Notes under the pieces: model-generated | What the model saw: only the letters and a program-made list of their open reading frames with translations | The model's database searches: none | Told to the model about the DNA's origin: nothing | Source of the DNA: Unio delphinus | Taxonomy: Eukaryota; Mollusca; Bivalvia; Unionida; Unionidae | Direction of reading: 5' to 3' | DNA: 64,000 bases | Assembly: GCA_029339505.1 (NCBI GenBank) | Contig: JAQISU010000233.1 | Span: 6,458,501 to 6,522,500 of the forward strand | Made by a program: the position numbers and the translations under genes | Shown here: positions 36,240 through 48,196 of the stretch, piece by piece | How positions within the stretch are numbered: the stretch's first letter is position 1 | How the letters are laid out: every line of letters begins with the position of its first letter

Positions 36240-36928
36240 AGACTGCTTCGCAAACCTGTGACTCTAGGAGAGTGACCTGAGATTTTCAACCAAATTGTTA
36301 AGGATGTAAAGTGGGGTTGGGGGTGGCGGCTTTAGATTTAGGATCATTATTAGATGGTAGATCCTCAAGTTAGACACATGTAAGAAAAGTCTTTGAAACA
36401 GTTTCTTCAGCAAAGCTTTCTCAACTCGACCAGTAGATTACAAATGTGACCAAACGCTACTAGGACTTTGGAGCAAACCAATTAGTCCAGTTAATTAAGA
36501 TCTAGGGATTATCGAACTGTTCTTAATGTTTACCTTAGTAATTGTTGTAATCCATCTACTGTTTTAACCGAAATTTGCTTCATGGGCATAAATAAATAAA
36601 TAAAATACAAAAATACTAAAATACACAAATAAAAAATAATAAATAAATAAAATGCATAAATAAAGACCAAAATATATAAAATACACGAATACATCAATTA
36701 TTCTAGTGCTGTGAAACATTTTTGACAAAATTGAGCAAAAATTGGGCAAAAAAATTCTTTAAGTAAGGGCCGCAACATAACAATTTTACAATAAAAATTA
36801 TTCATACTTTTTTTAATTGGTTTACAAGATTGACTGTTATATATTGGACAGCACTGAATTATTCTTACCATAGTTTATATTTAAAATGAACCAACCATTT
36901 ACTTAAATAAGTGGTCTCTGGCATAAAC

Positions 36929-36930
<2 letters not shown>
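36240..36930. other. Unannotated intergenic DNA
   Basis: An A-rich 'aaataaataaaa' low-complexity stretch at 36588-36690; nothing else recognised. Confidence 0.45.

Positions 36931-36931
<1 letters not shown>

Positions 36932-36990
<59 letters not shown>
36932..36990. repeat. (GA)n microsatellite
   Basis: Pure GA run of 59 bp followed by 'ggggtggtggtggt'. Confidence 0.97.
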
Positions 36991-36995
<5 letters not shown>

Positions 36996-37112
36996 GGTGG
37001 TGGTTTGTGGATACTTACCTAAAGTTACTTTAATCATTGTCCATCCCTACGTTTCTTATTTGGTTGATTAGTATTTGACCAACCACCACAATGAGAGAGA
37101 AGCTGAAGAGGA

Positions 37113-37262
37113 GCGACCTTCAGACATTTTAATATTTGGAAAGATGTGGGAAATAGGTTACTGCGACCTTCAGACATTCTAATATTTGGAAAGATGTGTG
37201 AAATAGGTTACTGCGACCTTCAGACATTTTAATATTTGGAAAGATGTGGGAAATAGGTTACT
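37113..37262. repeat. 50-bp tandem triplication
   Basis: Three copies starting 'gcgaccttcagacatt' at 37113, 37163 and 37213 are almost identical (about three base differences). Confidence 0.93.
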
Positions 37263-37502
37263 GAATGTGTCTGCATTCGTAACCATTCTTGTAGGTTACA
37301 TATGTGTCTGCATTTCTAACAAAAGAAACGTACAGCACTGTCTAGACAGGCTGTCGCAATTTGCTATTTTCAAGATAGGAATATAAACTCCATTTCAACT
37401 GTACACATACCGATACAACGATCCAAAGTTCAGCTTGAAGCGTTTCATCAAGCTCTTCTTCTCTCGCACTCCATAGATTTTCACGCGTGATGTCGCTTAT
37501 CC

Positions 37503-37505
<3 letters not shown>

Positions 37506-37579
<74 letters not shown>
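37506..37579. repeat. (GA)n microsatellite
   Basis: Pure GA run of 74 bp. Confidence 0.97.
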
Positions 37580-37581
<2 letters not shown>

Positions 37582-37879
37582 GTACAGATTGATACTGTGT
37601 TGTGTTAAATATTTTGACATCATTATCTACGTGAGAAATTACACCTATACAAACTATAAGCTCCATATCTTTACGTGTAAATTCGGGTGCATAGTAAATA
37701 TTTTTAGCGTAAGAAATGGAGAATAATCTGAAGATATAATAAAAAGAACAACAACAACAAAAAAATGCGTCTTTGGTTTGAGCATAAAGTTATATCGGCT
37801 GCTCGTTACCGTGGTTACCGTTCCTCTAGACGCACAGCTGCTCTTGTACAAACGAAATGATATTACCAATTTTATATGT

Positions 37880-37921
37880 GATGCTCGTTTTTATTCAATA
37901 ACAAATAATATCAGTTTTGTG

Positions 37922-37978
<57 letters not shown>

Positions 37979-38130
37979 TATATTTTGTATATTCAATACA
38001 AATAACAAATTATATCAATTTTGGTTTTAGGATTGTTATCATTATTATTTTTGTATATTTAATATAAAAAACAAATTGCATCAGTTTTGTGAAGATTGTT
38101 ATCATTATTTGTATGTTCAGTATAAATGCT
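37880..38130. repeat. About 75-bp repeat, three units, one with an (ATT)n expansion
   Basis: 'caatacaaataacaaatta' / 'tatcagttttgtga' / 'ttgttatcattatt' blocks occur three times. In the first unit the ATT part has expanded to about 58 bp (37921-37978). This shows a microsatellite growing from an ATT-containing minisatellite unit. Confidence 0.75.
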
Positions 38131-38383
38131 GGTATTGTAGAAGCATGCTTGTTTGTACAGCCATTGATTGTCTGAAATGTTTCATTTTCATAAAATAAAC
38201 TTCAAATCCTTATCAAGCTTCTTTTCCACGGAACTTTTCAAAATCAGCAAGTCAGTAAAGTCTGTTCGTTTCCAACGATAGCAGACATTTATGTTCATGA
38301 CACGCATCACATACCAGATAATATTCTGAGTGCCTGAGATAGTGCCTGGATAAAAAAAATTGTTTGCTTGATTAGGATTTTCA

Positions 38384-38638
38384 GTCATATCGCTATGATG
38401 TCTGCATTGAGGCAGATTATAGTGATGTCTAGCACTGGGGCATGATGTCCCACCAAGTCACATTATCCTGACACCAGGCCGACCAGTCATAACACTAACC
38501 TCTTAATGCTGAGCGCCAAGCGAGGCGAGCTGTTAGTACCATTTTTGTAAGTCTTTGGTATGACTCGGCCGGGGATCAAACCCACGACCTCCCGCTCCCG
38601 CGGCGGACGCTCTAACCAATAGGCCACCGGAGCGGTTA
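38384..38638 (-). mobile_element. SINE-A copy, best preserved head and body
   Basis: The minus strand begins 'ccgctccggtggcctattgg', 'ttagagcgtccgccgcggg', and a B-box 'gtgggtttgatccccggcc'. It continues through 'ttggtactaacagctcgcct'-like body to 'gccccagtgctagacatca' and 'gacatcatagcgatatgac'. It lacks only the CTACGTTAAAAATC 3' end. Confidence 0.85.
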
Positions 38639-38639
38639 A

Positions 38640-39060
38640 AAAAATAAAAATAATCTCCATTTGCGTTCTGCGGTATACTGAGTTTTTTTTTATGGCGTGC
38701 AGTGCCTGTCAAAATTATGTATTTTCACTTTTAAGCATAAGTCAGTTGTAGCTGAAGCAAAACTAACTTATTTTCGCTCTTGCTTTTGCTATAATATTTT
38801 AGCTAAAGAAAATATGGTTTTAGATTAAGGAAACATAAATGTTCTGTATAAATATACGCTAAAGCAAGTTAATGGCGCGTGCTTGAGCGCGACCACGGAA
38901 TAAATTGTGTCTGATACCGATAAACATTGTAAAGAAGGAGGAAATTCGAATTGCTGATACACGAAAAAATTAATTAAACCCGTTTATTTGTCTGCGATCT
39001 AGAACACACTAGACGATAAGGCATTCCACGTTAGAACATTCGATACTGAACTTGTTGAGT
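38640..39060. other. Unannotated intergenic DNA
   Basis: No recognised element. Confidence 0.4.
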
Positions 39061-39064
39061 TTTG

Positions 39065-39240
39065 CTGTTAGATTGGTACAGCGGCGAACTTCAACCTCGG
39101 AGGAGGCTCCGTCCAGGGGCCGAAATTGTACACATTGAGGATACAAGTTTGTGTTTTGCTAAATTACCAAAAGAAGGGGGCCCCGACTCTGTTAACTACC
39201 TAGGGGACCTGGGTCTCTATGTCCGAGCCTGGATTGGTAT
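39065..39240. repeat. Dispersed repeat copy, shared with 9660-9815
   Basis: Shares ordered blocks 'ttcaacctcgg', 'gtacacattgaggatacaag', 'gggccccgactctgttaac' and 'ctctatgtccg' with the first copy. Class unknown; no terminal repeats identified. Confidence 0.6.
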
Positions 39241-40130
39241 TGTGTAATCTGTTGAGGAAGGCTGATGAAGACGATAATATGATCTTCCCAGGTATTTGAA
39301 GATATATCAAAATATCATCAACGTATCATCTATGTTTTCCTTGACTTTGAAGTTTCCGTAAAAGACAAAACCTATGATAGGTATCACGTGAGATGAATAA
39401 AGGAAATTTGAGGGTTCAATCACAAGTCTTGCTTTTACTTCCTTCGACAACGACTGTCTTTTTACATTAAAAGCAAACTCAACACAAGGAATTTAGAGTT
39501 TATATAGGTATTCTGGTTAACTCTGATATTCTTAAAATTATTTCATGCTTTATCAACACAGTTTGTGATGTCTATGTGTAAACACGCATCGAACCTTTTT
39601 TCAAAATCTCTGCAATTTTAGGATCCTGACCTTCACGGGAATATGAACAGATGATTGATCTTAAATATTCTTTCTTTACCAACTCTCAGGTTCTTCCATT
39701 TTTAGGCGTGATGGTGCAAATGTCTGTTGATCTATAAAGAGCACATCAGTTCGGGCCAGAGAACAATTACTTAGATGTATGGGGACATGTACTTATTAAA
39801 TCGCTATACTGCAATGACTTATAACGTCTTGTATCGGGATAGGAAGTGATTCATAATTAAGCCTTCGTTTTTTTTTAACCTCTGAGACAAGTCTAGGGAA
39901 AGGTTGACATCGATTTTCTTTATCTAAAATATCATACATTACTTCAGATATGAGTTATGAAGTTTCCGTGTGACTTGACCGATCTTAGATGATTTCACGA
40001 CTTGAGTGGGTATTGACTGAAATTAACATTGCATGAAGTGAGAGTTCATGTATGCTAGAGATTTGAATGTGTGTATTTGCTGACATTAACGTAGTTAATT
40101 CATTTAATGAACCTCATTCGTTCATTGTGT
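39240..40130. other. Unannotated intergenic DNA
   Basis: No coherent gene or element. A minus-strand YVDDILI near 39330 is discussed under rejected items. Confidence 0.35.
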
Positions 40131-40133
40131 AAT

Positions 40134-40855
40134 TGTGACGAGAACGGAACTGTTGTGTCTCGTGTAGGGTTAATATGCATCACTGTTGAATTATCATTAA
40201 GAAGCATATTAATCTTATGAAACTAGGTTTATTTATGGTCTGCCACTTTTGGCTTGACTAAGATAGCACTTTGTATCTGTTGAATTCCGATAGGACGATA
40301 TCTGACATAACGAGAGGGGACTAATTACATATTACAAGTATGATATCAGATAGAACACTTAGGCCGCTTCTCCGTTTATTTTACAAGGGAAACAGACCCA
40401 CTTGGTACCTACCGTAGACGTACTGAAGACCTAACTTAGTATATACGTATCTACGGACTCACACTCCTTCTACACAACGTTGGAAGGACGAAAGGAGGCG
40501 AGACAAAACAGCATTTGGGATAAGGGAAAAGATAAAAGCAAAAGGACATCGAAGAACAGACGAAGTGACGTTGGAGTGAACCGGAAAGAAACAGGTTATA
40601 AAGTTGTACAAGACAATCACTTCAATGGTTCACTCGTTTTTATAATGAACTTATTCTATCATTTAAACGGATCGGCTATTTATATAAATACATTTGTGTT
40701 TTAGATTCGGTGAATGTTTATTTTAAAGAAGTATATCTTCCTAATAAAATGTATTCTCGCCGTTGTTTAGGAAATTGATTAAATCGTTTTTATTTCATAT
40801 TCCACCTGTAAGTTCGCACTCTTTCGATTAATATTACACGATCCGGGCAATAACA
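40134..40855 (+). mobile_element. Possible gypsy-type LTR (5' LTR plus primer site or solo LTR)
   Basis: Begins TGTGACGAGAACGG and ends GGGCAATAACA (TGT...ACA). It contains a TATA-like 'tatttatataaat' near 40678 and an AATAAA near 40744 about 65 bp later. It is followed by TGGCGACC at 40860, a sequence often found at the primer-binding site of Ty3/gypsy elements. The second LTR and pol genes are absent; a SINE-A starts at about 40913. Identification rests on these landmarks only. Confidence 0.4.
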
Positions 40856-40912
40856 CTGATGGCGACCATCCTCTAGATAAGGAGAACCGAATAAAGCGGA
40901 CACCTTGTAAGA

Positions 40913-41149
40913 AGAGTCATACCAAAGATTTACAAAATGGTACTAGCAGCTGCCTGGTTTGGCGCTCAGCATTAAGAGTTAATGTTAGGACTAGTCGGCC
41001 TGGTGTCAGGATAATGTAAAATGGTGCGATTTCATGAAACTTGACTGCGGCATGAAGCCCCCAGTGCAAGACAATAATATAAGCTGCCACACTGTAGTCA
41101 ACGAAACGATAGGACTGAAAAATTATTAGAGCTACGTTAAAAATCTAAA

Positions 41150-41229
<80 letters not shown>
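40913..41229 (+). mobile_element. SINE-A copy ending in a (CA)n array
   Basis: Plus strand: 'gagtcataccaaagatttac', 'ggtactagcagctgcctgg', 'ttggcgctcagcattaagag', 'gtcggcctggtgtcaggata', then the family 3' end 'gctacgttaaaaatctaaat' passing straight into CA repeats (41150-41229). The tRNA head is missing. Confidence 0.85.
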
Positions 41230-41231
<2 letters not shown>

Positions 41232-42235
41232 ATCAAGCTTTAAAAATGTCCAAACTACAGCACACGTTTGCAACAGTTTACAGTCCTAGATCCAGTGTAT
41301 GTACCATGCATTTGATGTTGGCACGGCAATTCATCGATATAGATTTCTGTATTATTACTGCTAAATTACGATACCGCTATTGTAATCTATTTACATCGTT
41401 TATACTGAACAGACGGAAACACCCGTTAAATAAGGACTAGTTTTCCATCTTTGTACAGTACAAAAATTAGCATTGCTATTTCAAAAATGGATGAAAGTAG
41501 GCCAACTACTTATTTATCGAAAATTTGACAAGCACTCGTTATAAGTTCAGTGTTTTCAAGAAATCATGGAAAGTGGATTAGAGGGCATGATTATTGTTAA
41601 TCTTTCAATGAGCAGAATACCATGTTTGTAATCTTGTAATTCATCGATATTTTATAATCCAATTTGCGTGCTTAAAACAAAATGACACCACGATCGTATC
41701 TCACAAAAGCTTCTAGGCACCGTATTTTAAAATCTTGCAACACAACAAAACGTTGATCATAATTGGAAAAAAATATATATAAGAACATATCTTTCAGTCT
41801 TTTGGCATTCAAACGTCAATATAACGTAGACATTGCAACATGTTATTGAACCTTTTCACCGGCAAAAGACAAACCGTAAAGCTACCTTTGTCACCGTGAT
41901 GATATAGTCGCCCAGTTACCACGTGACCAATTATCAGAATGGTGCTGATTTGTTACGATTCTCATCTGTATTCCTCCACTGTTGTTACACAATTTGTTCT
42001 AAATGACGTATTCATTTATTTTGTATAGAATATTAAGCAGATGGTATAAAGAAGAAAAGATGCGTTCACTCACAAAACCTACATTTCTAATACAAAATAT
42101 TCTGTACAAAAATACAAAATATTCTGTACAAAAATACAATTCATAAAGAAGCACTAATTTGACGTTTACAACCAATGCATAAAAGTATGTTTAGCACCTC
42201 CATTTGTAGTTGCTATTAATTTTGCATGAAAATAA
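41230..42235. other. Unannotated intergenic DNA
   Basis: A short direct repeat (acaaaatattctgtacaaaa) at about 42092-42135; nothing else recognised. Confidence 0.4.
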
Positions 42236-42239
42236 AACG

Positions 42240-42535
42240 CAATGTATGAGTTTTACTTTTAATGTATACGAGTTTTACACGTACGCTCAATGTGTACGAA
42301 TTTTGCACTTGTGAAATGTATACGAGATTTGTTTACTCAATGTATACGAATTTTACACGTAATTTTACGAGTTTACGAGTTTTACACTTACGCAGTGTTT
42401 ACGAGCTTCACACTTACGAATTGTATATCGGATTTACACTTACTCAATGAATACGAGTTTTACAAGTCCGCAGTGTATATGAGTTTTACACTTACGTAAT
42501 GAATACGATTTTTACACTCAATCATTGAAGTGGGT
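42240..42535. repeat. Degenerate 24-30-bp minisatellite
   Basis: 'gtatacgagttttacactta' plus a variable 'cgcaat' recurs about ten times with variation in length. Confidence 0.8.
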
Positions 42536-42539
42536 TGAA

Positions 42540-43244
42540 CATTCTTCACGCGGCTTTATACGGGAATTTCAAATAAGGCAAAGTTCTATTCATTCGTACA
42601 AATACTGGACATTTTTGTATCCGGATGGGGAATAGAATGTTCCTTTGTGTAAAATTTAGGTGACTTAATTTATTGGTTATTCATTAGTATTTTAAATTTA
42701 AAAAATTCATTCTACTGTATGAACCAGAAGCGCGATGTAATCAAGATATTTCTCCGATTTGCAAGTGCTTTTCATGGTCGATGTATGGTTACTTTCATCA
42801 AAAAGTCGTAATCGTTTCCTTTAGTGTCTTTTGAGAAAAAAAATTGGTGTTGGTTCTTCCTAATTGTTTATATAAAAGTAGATTTTTGTAAACATGTCCT
42901 CGATCATCAAGTATTCTAGACTGATTGATTATCTACTGTATTCGATGTAGACAATTTCCGTTAATGTATTATGTAAAAATAAACTTTAAATTTGACCGTT
43001 TGATCAGGCAAGTCGGTTTATGACACGGAAAAAAAGAGCAAATTAAAAATCATAAAGGTATTTGTCCTTAGTGTTCCATTCTGTTCTGTACTCTCGCAAC
43101 TTCTTAAGCACGTGACTAGAACTGAATCTTTAAGCTAGGAAAGTGTGATATGCAGTAACCTTCATCTGAACAGCGTTGGCCAAACCAAAAGAAGAAATGA
43201 AAACTTCCAGGGTTTTACCCACTTTGGTTATTCGCTTTCCTTAA
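42540..43244. other. Unannotated intergenic DNA
   Basis: No recognised element. Confidence 0.4.
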
Positions 43245-43252
43245 TACGTACG

Positions 43253-43431
43253 CAGTGGCGGCGCTAGGGGGGTGCGGACCGCACTGGGTGACACCATCTC
43301 AGAGGGGTGACAACAGAATAATAACTAGACTGTGGACTTATTTTAAGAGGAAGAAATCCATGGTGCAAGTCTGGATGGGTGACACCATGAGTTTACCGCA
43401 CTGGGTGACTCCAACCCTAGCGACGCCGCTG
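43253..43431. mobile_element. hAT-type MITE with perfect 8-bp TSD
   Basis: 179 bp with inverted ends CAGTGGCGGCGCTAGGG and CAGCGGCGTCGCTAGGG. It is flanked by identical 'tacgtacg' at 43245-43252 and 43432-43439. Internally 'ccgcactgggtgac' occurs twice (43279 and 43396) in direct orientation. Non-coding. Confidence 0.9.
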
Positions 43432-43444
43432 TACGTACGTAAAC

Positions 43445-44735
43445 GAGTAGACACCTCTGGTGGCAAATTTTAGTTGTGCCGTTTCAAAGATTAAAATAAC
43501 ATTTTAAAAAATGAAAATATAAGGATAGATCATGTATGTAAAAACTATAGTCGACGTATATTTATAAATGTTGTATACCTCTATAAGTATGTTTAATCAG
43601 TTTTATGATATATCCCAAGCAATTGTCGAATTTATAAGTTTGAAAATAGACTATGAAACCAAAAATATTTTCCAAATGATGTTTTATATTTATTTAGAGA
43701 TTGTCTGCGTCCTGTCTAAATTGAGACCATTACACACATACTCACGGTCAACCTAACAATGACGAGATTGTAGCAGCATACGTGGATGCTGTTGCTTGCA
43801 TTTGGATGTACTGTCTCTGTTCCATTTGATTATCACTTGCTTAACCATTCAAAACCTTTCAAATTATTTTCTTCTGATCGATATTACTCAGTACAGATTA
43901 CACATCTTAATCGATATATCCATTGCAAATATTTTAACCTCCATACCATTCAAAATAAAAGGTAAAATAAATCTTACTTGCTTTATCAGTCCTAACTTGA
44001 TCTGTTTGCTGAATTAAGATACTAATTTCTTTTTTTGTGTGGTGTTTTTTGCAGACATTTTACTGCCTATAATGTAGGTATTATTTACAACAAAACGATT
44101 CAATTGATTTCTAATAACTCCATTTCATTTACGTGCTACCAGATTGTGACGCCTATTTGCATTCAGGGTCTGATTAAATCTCGAACATTGCCCGTCGCAA
44201 AAAGGAACTCGGTACCTACCTTGGGGGAGATTCTTTCGTAATATTATTTTTCCTTATCTTGAACTAATAAATGAAACTCTCTTCTTAATAATAGCGCCAT
44301 CCACATAAAACTAATTAACTTGTCATTAATTAACTAATTAACTTGTCGTTAAAGGTGATTTCGTATCGATTTTAAATACTGTTCAATAAGGTAAAGTAAT
44401 CAACCATCAAAAAGTGAAGCACTGAAGCGCGAAGTTAAGAGTCCACCATGGAATTCTCTCAGACAGTTGTAACAAACAACACTTTAATTTACTTCAATCA
44501 ACTTGTACCGTATTGATTTATAGTCATTGCACTCGTGATGGGAGAGATTTAAGCTGACAAAGAAACATCAAGAGCTGATAATAAAAATGACGATCTCTGT
44601 GACGTAATGTGTTTAGTTCTTTCATTCTATTAGGCTTGTTATCTGTAACTTCTGTTCATATTGACCGATGGTTTAGTGGACCAGGTAAATTAGATCCAAT
44701 AAGTGCCGAGGCAAATGGAATAAAGTCACTTGCAT
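43445..44735. other. Unannotated intergenic DNA
   Basis: AT-rich and without recognised elements, except a short duplicated 'ctaattaacttgtc' at 44311 and 44333. Confidence 0.4.
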
Positions 44736-44744
44736 AAAAACACA

Positions 44745-44822
44745 TCCACCGTATTATGATGGAAGTCGAACCCGCACCCGTTCGGTCGTAAGCTCGACAT
44801 GCTAACCATTTCGTCCAACAAA
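44745..44822 (-). mobile_element. tRNA-like sequence (SINE head relic or tRNA pseudogene)
   Basis: The minus strand reads 'gacgaaatggttagcatgtc' (A-box-like) and 'gtgcgggttcgacttccatc' (B-box-like) with tRNA-like spacing. The arms pair imperfectly, so an active tRNA gene is unlikely. Confidence 0.45.
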
Positions 44823-44829
44823 TGAAATC

Positions 44830-45520
44830 GAAAGGAATAGTGAGCAATACTGTGATGTAAATATACCCAGGCTCTCGCGTATTATGAAGATGAATATTTA
44901 GCAGAAACACAAGGGCAATAATGCTTCTGAAAATAATTTGAGTGTAATGATTTGTCAACATGCGTTTTGTTATTGTGACGAGTTCCATAATATGTGTTAG
45001 GCGTCAAAACAAACCACTAGACTCGGCAAGTATTTGCATTCACAAAATTCTCTCACACATCCTGCTGACGTAAAACAGGAAAACGAATAAGACAAACATT
45101 ATGACAGCACAAATATTTGTCTGTACGTGCAACACTGAGCGCTGACTGATATATACAAAGTTTCACAGCGTTCCTATAAAAATAAACGTAAGACCGAATA
45201 TGGGATTAGTTACGGTAACAATGTTGTGTCACACACGACATTAATCTGCAAGCAAAAACGGGGCAAAAAAAAAAATCAAAACAAAACTAGAAAAGCAAAT
45301 CGGTTTCAAGACATGTGACCCTCAAATGATGACCAAAATACTTACCACGTTTCAAGGAAATCCATGGGAGAATGCTGGTCTAGTTGTGTTCACCAGACTG
45401 CATAGATACACTATTAGCAAACATAAAACGCAGTAACTCCAACAAAACGTTTGTGATCAAAAGTCATTTCTCGATGTAAGCATCACCTATTGATGACAAA
45501 ACATACCAGGATTCGTGGTA
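44830..45520. other. Unannotated intergenic DNA
   Basis: No recognised element. Confidence 0.4.
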
Positions 45521-45521
45521 A

Positions 45522-45522
45522 T

Positions 45523-45554
<32 letters not shown>

Positions 45555-45567
45555 ATCAGATAAACAA

Positions 45568-45621
<54 letters not shown>

Positions 45622-45622
45622 T
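45522..45622. repeat. (AC)n and (AAT)n microsatellites
   Basis: AC run 45522-45550 and AAT run 45568-45622 separated by 17 bp. Confidence 0.96.
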
Positions 45623-45635
45623 TTAAAAAAAACTG

Positions 45636-45790
45636 CGCGGGCTCAGCCAGTGTGGGTAAGGGATACCGGTAGTTTCTCGTGGTTTTTTTTAGGGGTTTTC
45701 CCGGGATCTTCCTCCACCATTAATACTGGCCTCCATGTATAGCCTATCTTGTGCTGAAGAATGGCGTTAAACCCTATAACAATAAAAACA
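45636..45790 (+). mobile_element. SINE-B copy, 5'-truncated
   Basis: Plus-strand blocks 'agtttctcgtggtttttttt', 'ttcccgggatcttcctcc', 'ctccatgtatagcctatc', and the tail 'ggcgttaaaccctataac' with an A-rich end. Confidence 0.8.
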
Positions 45791-46142
45791 GCGGATCTAT
45801 TTGTTTTGCAGGATGGTTTCGTACACTGCGTTACAAGACGAATAGGGCAACAACCCTGATAACAATTGCTGTGATAATGTGGTTTGTCGAAATCCCTTAT
45901 CTTCAATTGCGGAGCATGTCATTTTCCTAATTTCATCGAAATCCATACAAGGAACTGATGAACTAGTGTAACATAGTGACGAAAGCATAATGAGAATTCA
46001 GTCGGTAGGGTTAATTTTATATATAACATCTATAAACGTTTTAGTACAATCTGTTTGCCAATCTAGGAGAAAGTGAACCAATATTTTGTTCCATTTCTCC
46101 AACACGGAAAATTATCTAATAATTCGTCTTTGATGAATGTAT

Positions 46143-46487
46143 ATGCGCGCGCGTGCGTGCGTGCGCGTGTGTGTGTGTGTGTGTGATTTTGATTTTTAAC
46201 GTAGCTTTAACAATTGTTCACTCATATCGCTAAGACGTTTGTAGTGTGACAGTTTATAGTGTTGTCTAGAACTAGAGAATCATGCCGCAGACATGTAGCA
46301 AGATGTCTCACCATGTCCCATTATTTTGATATCATGGTGACCAACCATAATGCTGAGCGCAAAGCAAAGCAGCTGCAAGTACCTATTTTTTTTTTTTAAT
46401 AAGTCTTTGATTTGGTCAGGATATCGAACCCAGGACCTCCCGCATCCGAGGCGAACGTTCTAACCACTTAGGCGAAAGGAGAAGTCG
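46143..46487 (-). mobile_element. SINE-A copy, near full length, with GT/GC tail
   Basis: On the minus strand: eroded tRNA head (46430-46487, with 'cctgggttcgatatcctg'), body (agctgctttgctttgcgctc) and 3' end 'aaagctacgttaaaaatcaa' running into a CA/CG array (46146-46183 on plus). It shows the whole layout from tRNA head to microsatellite tail. Confidence 0.85.
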
Positions 46488-46534
46488 CTGATGAGGATTA
46501 ACACGCATATTTGGTTAATATCATGCTAGCGGAG

Positions 46535-46605
46535 TGTTTGTGTATGTGCGTGCGTGTGTGTGTGCGTATGTATGTGTGTGTGTGTGTATATGTGTATCTG
46601 TGTGG
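46535..46605. repeat. Imperfect (GT)n region
   Basis: Alternating GT with GC, TA and AT interruptions. Confidence 0.85.
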
Positions 46606-47019
46606 GAAACCTAGATGTATTATGTACACTAACATTGCAAGTACTAGCGAGTTTGCCGCCTTCCAGTCACAAATTATCCGATACATTGTTATATAACAAA
46701 TAACAAACACAATGTAAAGAATGAGCATATGTCATCTTGAATTTAATATAATTGATAATGCACGTGATAACAAAAAATATAATGTTGTGCATTGCAGTGA
46801 AGGGCATATGACGAGAAGGGAAAGAATATATAATTTTACCCTTTATGAGTCTATTATGTGAGATGAAAGGATCATAACTGCATAATATGAAAATAGAATT
46901 TCGGGACAAATTTATGAATACGAAGCTTTTGTTAAAGCTCATTTCTCTAACCCAGAAAACATCAAACATTTAAGTATACAATCAAAGTCGAATTTATATC
47001 GTGGAATAGCGTACCAAAA

Positions 47020-47021
<2 letters not shown>

Positions 47022-47096
<75 letters not shown>
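47022..47096. repeat. (CT)n microsatellite
   Basis: Pure CT run of 75 bp. Confidence 0.97.
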
Positions 47097-47098
<2 letters not shown>

Positions 47099-47263
47099 GC
47101 ATGTGTTCGTATTAATGTTTAACGTTATCGCAACATAACAATGGCTATATGGTGCTAACTAAAAGTTTAATTTACGTTGGAGAATCTCACCAAGATTTGA
47201 GGAAGATAGCATGATAATATGAAAACATAAAATACTAAAATTATACAACAAACGGATTTGAAA

Positions 47264-47268
<5 letters not shown>

Positions 47269-47345
<77 letters not shown>
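47269..47345. repeat. (TA)n microsatellite
   Basis: Uninterrupted TA run of 77 bp. Confidence 0.97.
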
Positions 47346-47348
<3 letters not shown>

Positions 47349-47844
47349 ATCGTCAAGTTACGCATTAACTGTGGAGAAATCATCTGTAATAAGTAACAGT
47401 ACAATGAACAAAACAAGGCAGGAAGACAACAACTATACTCAATGTCATCGGAGAAATCCATATTATACCCGCCTTGTCCTTCTCTAGCCGGCCATTATCA
47501 AATAAATGTGTATTACATCATAACGTATTTGTAACATTCTAGTAGACGTAGGTGATACCCATCACCTATTTACGGTGTGTTAATACTTCAAGGAATGTTT
47601 AGTAATCCTCCTGCTCGTAAAAATTGTTACATTGTGTCAATTTACCGTACTGATTTAGGCTTTTCATCCTAATGCTGTTAAGAGGCAGGCTATAAGAATA
47701 TAATCAGAGAGAAAATTTGCAAGTTGCCGATGTGGTCTTGTGCTAAATTTGGGATTAAACATTACCCTTTATATTTGGTGTACCTGTATACACATTGTCA
47801 GGGTCTCGCCATATTCATAGACCATCCTCCAGAACTCGTCTGTA

Positions 47845-48110
47845 CCTGCAAAAATAAAAAGCCTTCGTCAGTCATCTGCTGGAACTATGGGAAATTTGTG
47901 GCAAATTTGGTTAAAGAGACAATTTATCGTGATGAATCGGTATTTCCTTGTTAAGAATGTTCGATGGTATCATGGATGACGGCGGGTAATCTGAACCATT
48001 CCCATTCAAAATGGAGTCTTGGCAAGGCTGTGTGTTGTCACCAGCCATTTTCGTCAGTGTTTCTTGACGATTAGATTGTTCCGAAAGATCTCATCCTAGT
48101 TTCCTCTGAC
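47845..48110 (+). pseudogene. LINE reverse transcriptase fragment, decayed
   Basis: Conceptual reading gives KAF...LWEICGKFG (the helix after the first catalytic block), MFDGIMDDGG, SEPFPFK and then a QGCVLSPAIF block. This matches the 'G(V)xQGCVLSPxLF' motif typical of non-LTR RTs. It has frame changes and stops and no further RT blocks up or downstream. It is a different lineage from the 16.7-kb LINE, judging by the CVLSP wording, and it is only a fragment. Confidence 0.6.
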
Positions 48111-48196
48111 CCTTGCCACCCCATTTTTTAAAATGTTTTTAGACATTCATGTTATTGTGTAGGGTCAGAGCGCATTCCCTATCGAAAAGTTGGAAG

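Noticed and set aside
39300..39345. Minus-strand YVDDILI, a reverse-transcriptase-like catalytic box
   Set aside because: Only one short motif. Neighbouring blocks in any frame do not line up convincingly with gypsy, Penelope or LINE RTs, so no element is called.
44656..44988. 110-codon minus-strand open frame
   Set aside because: It runs through a tRNA-like SINE relic and has no protein family resemblance.
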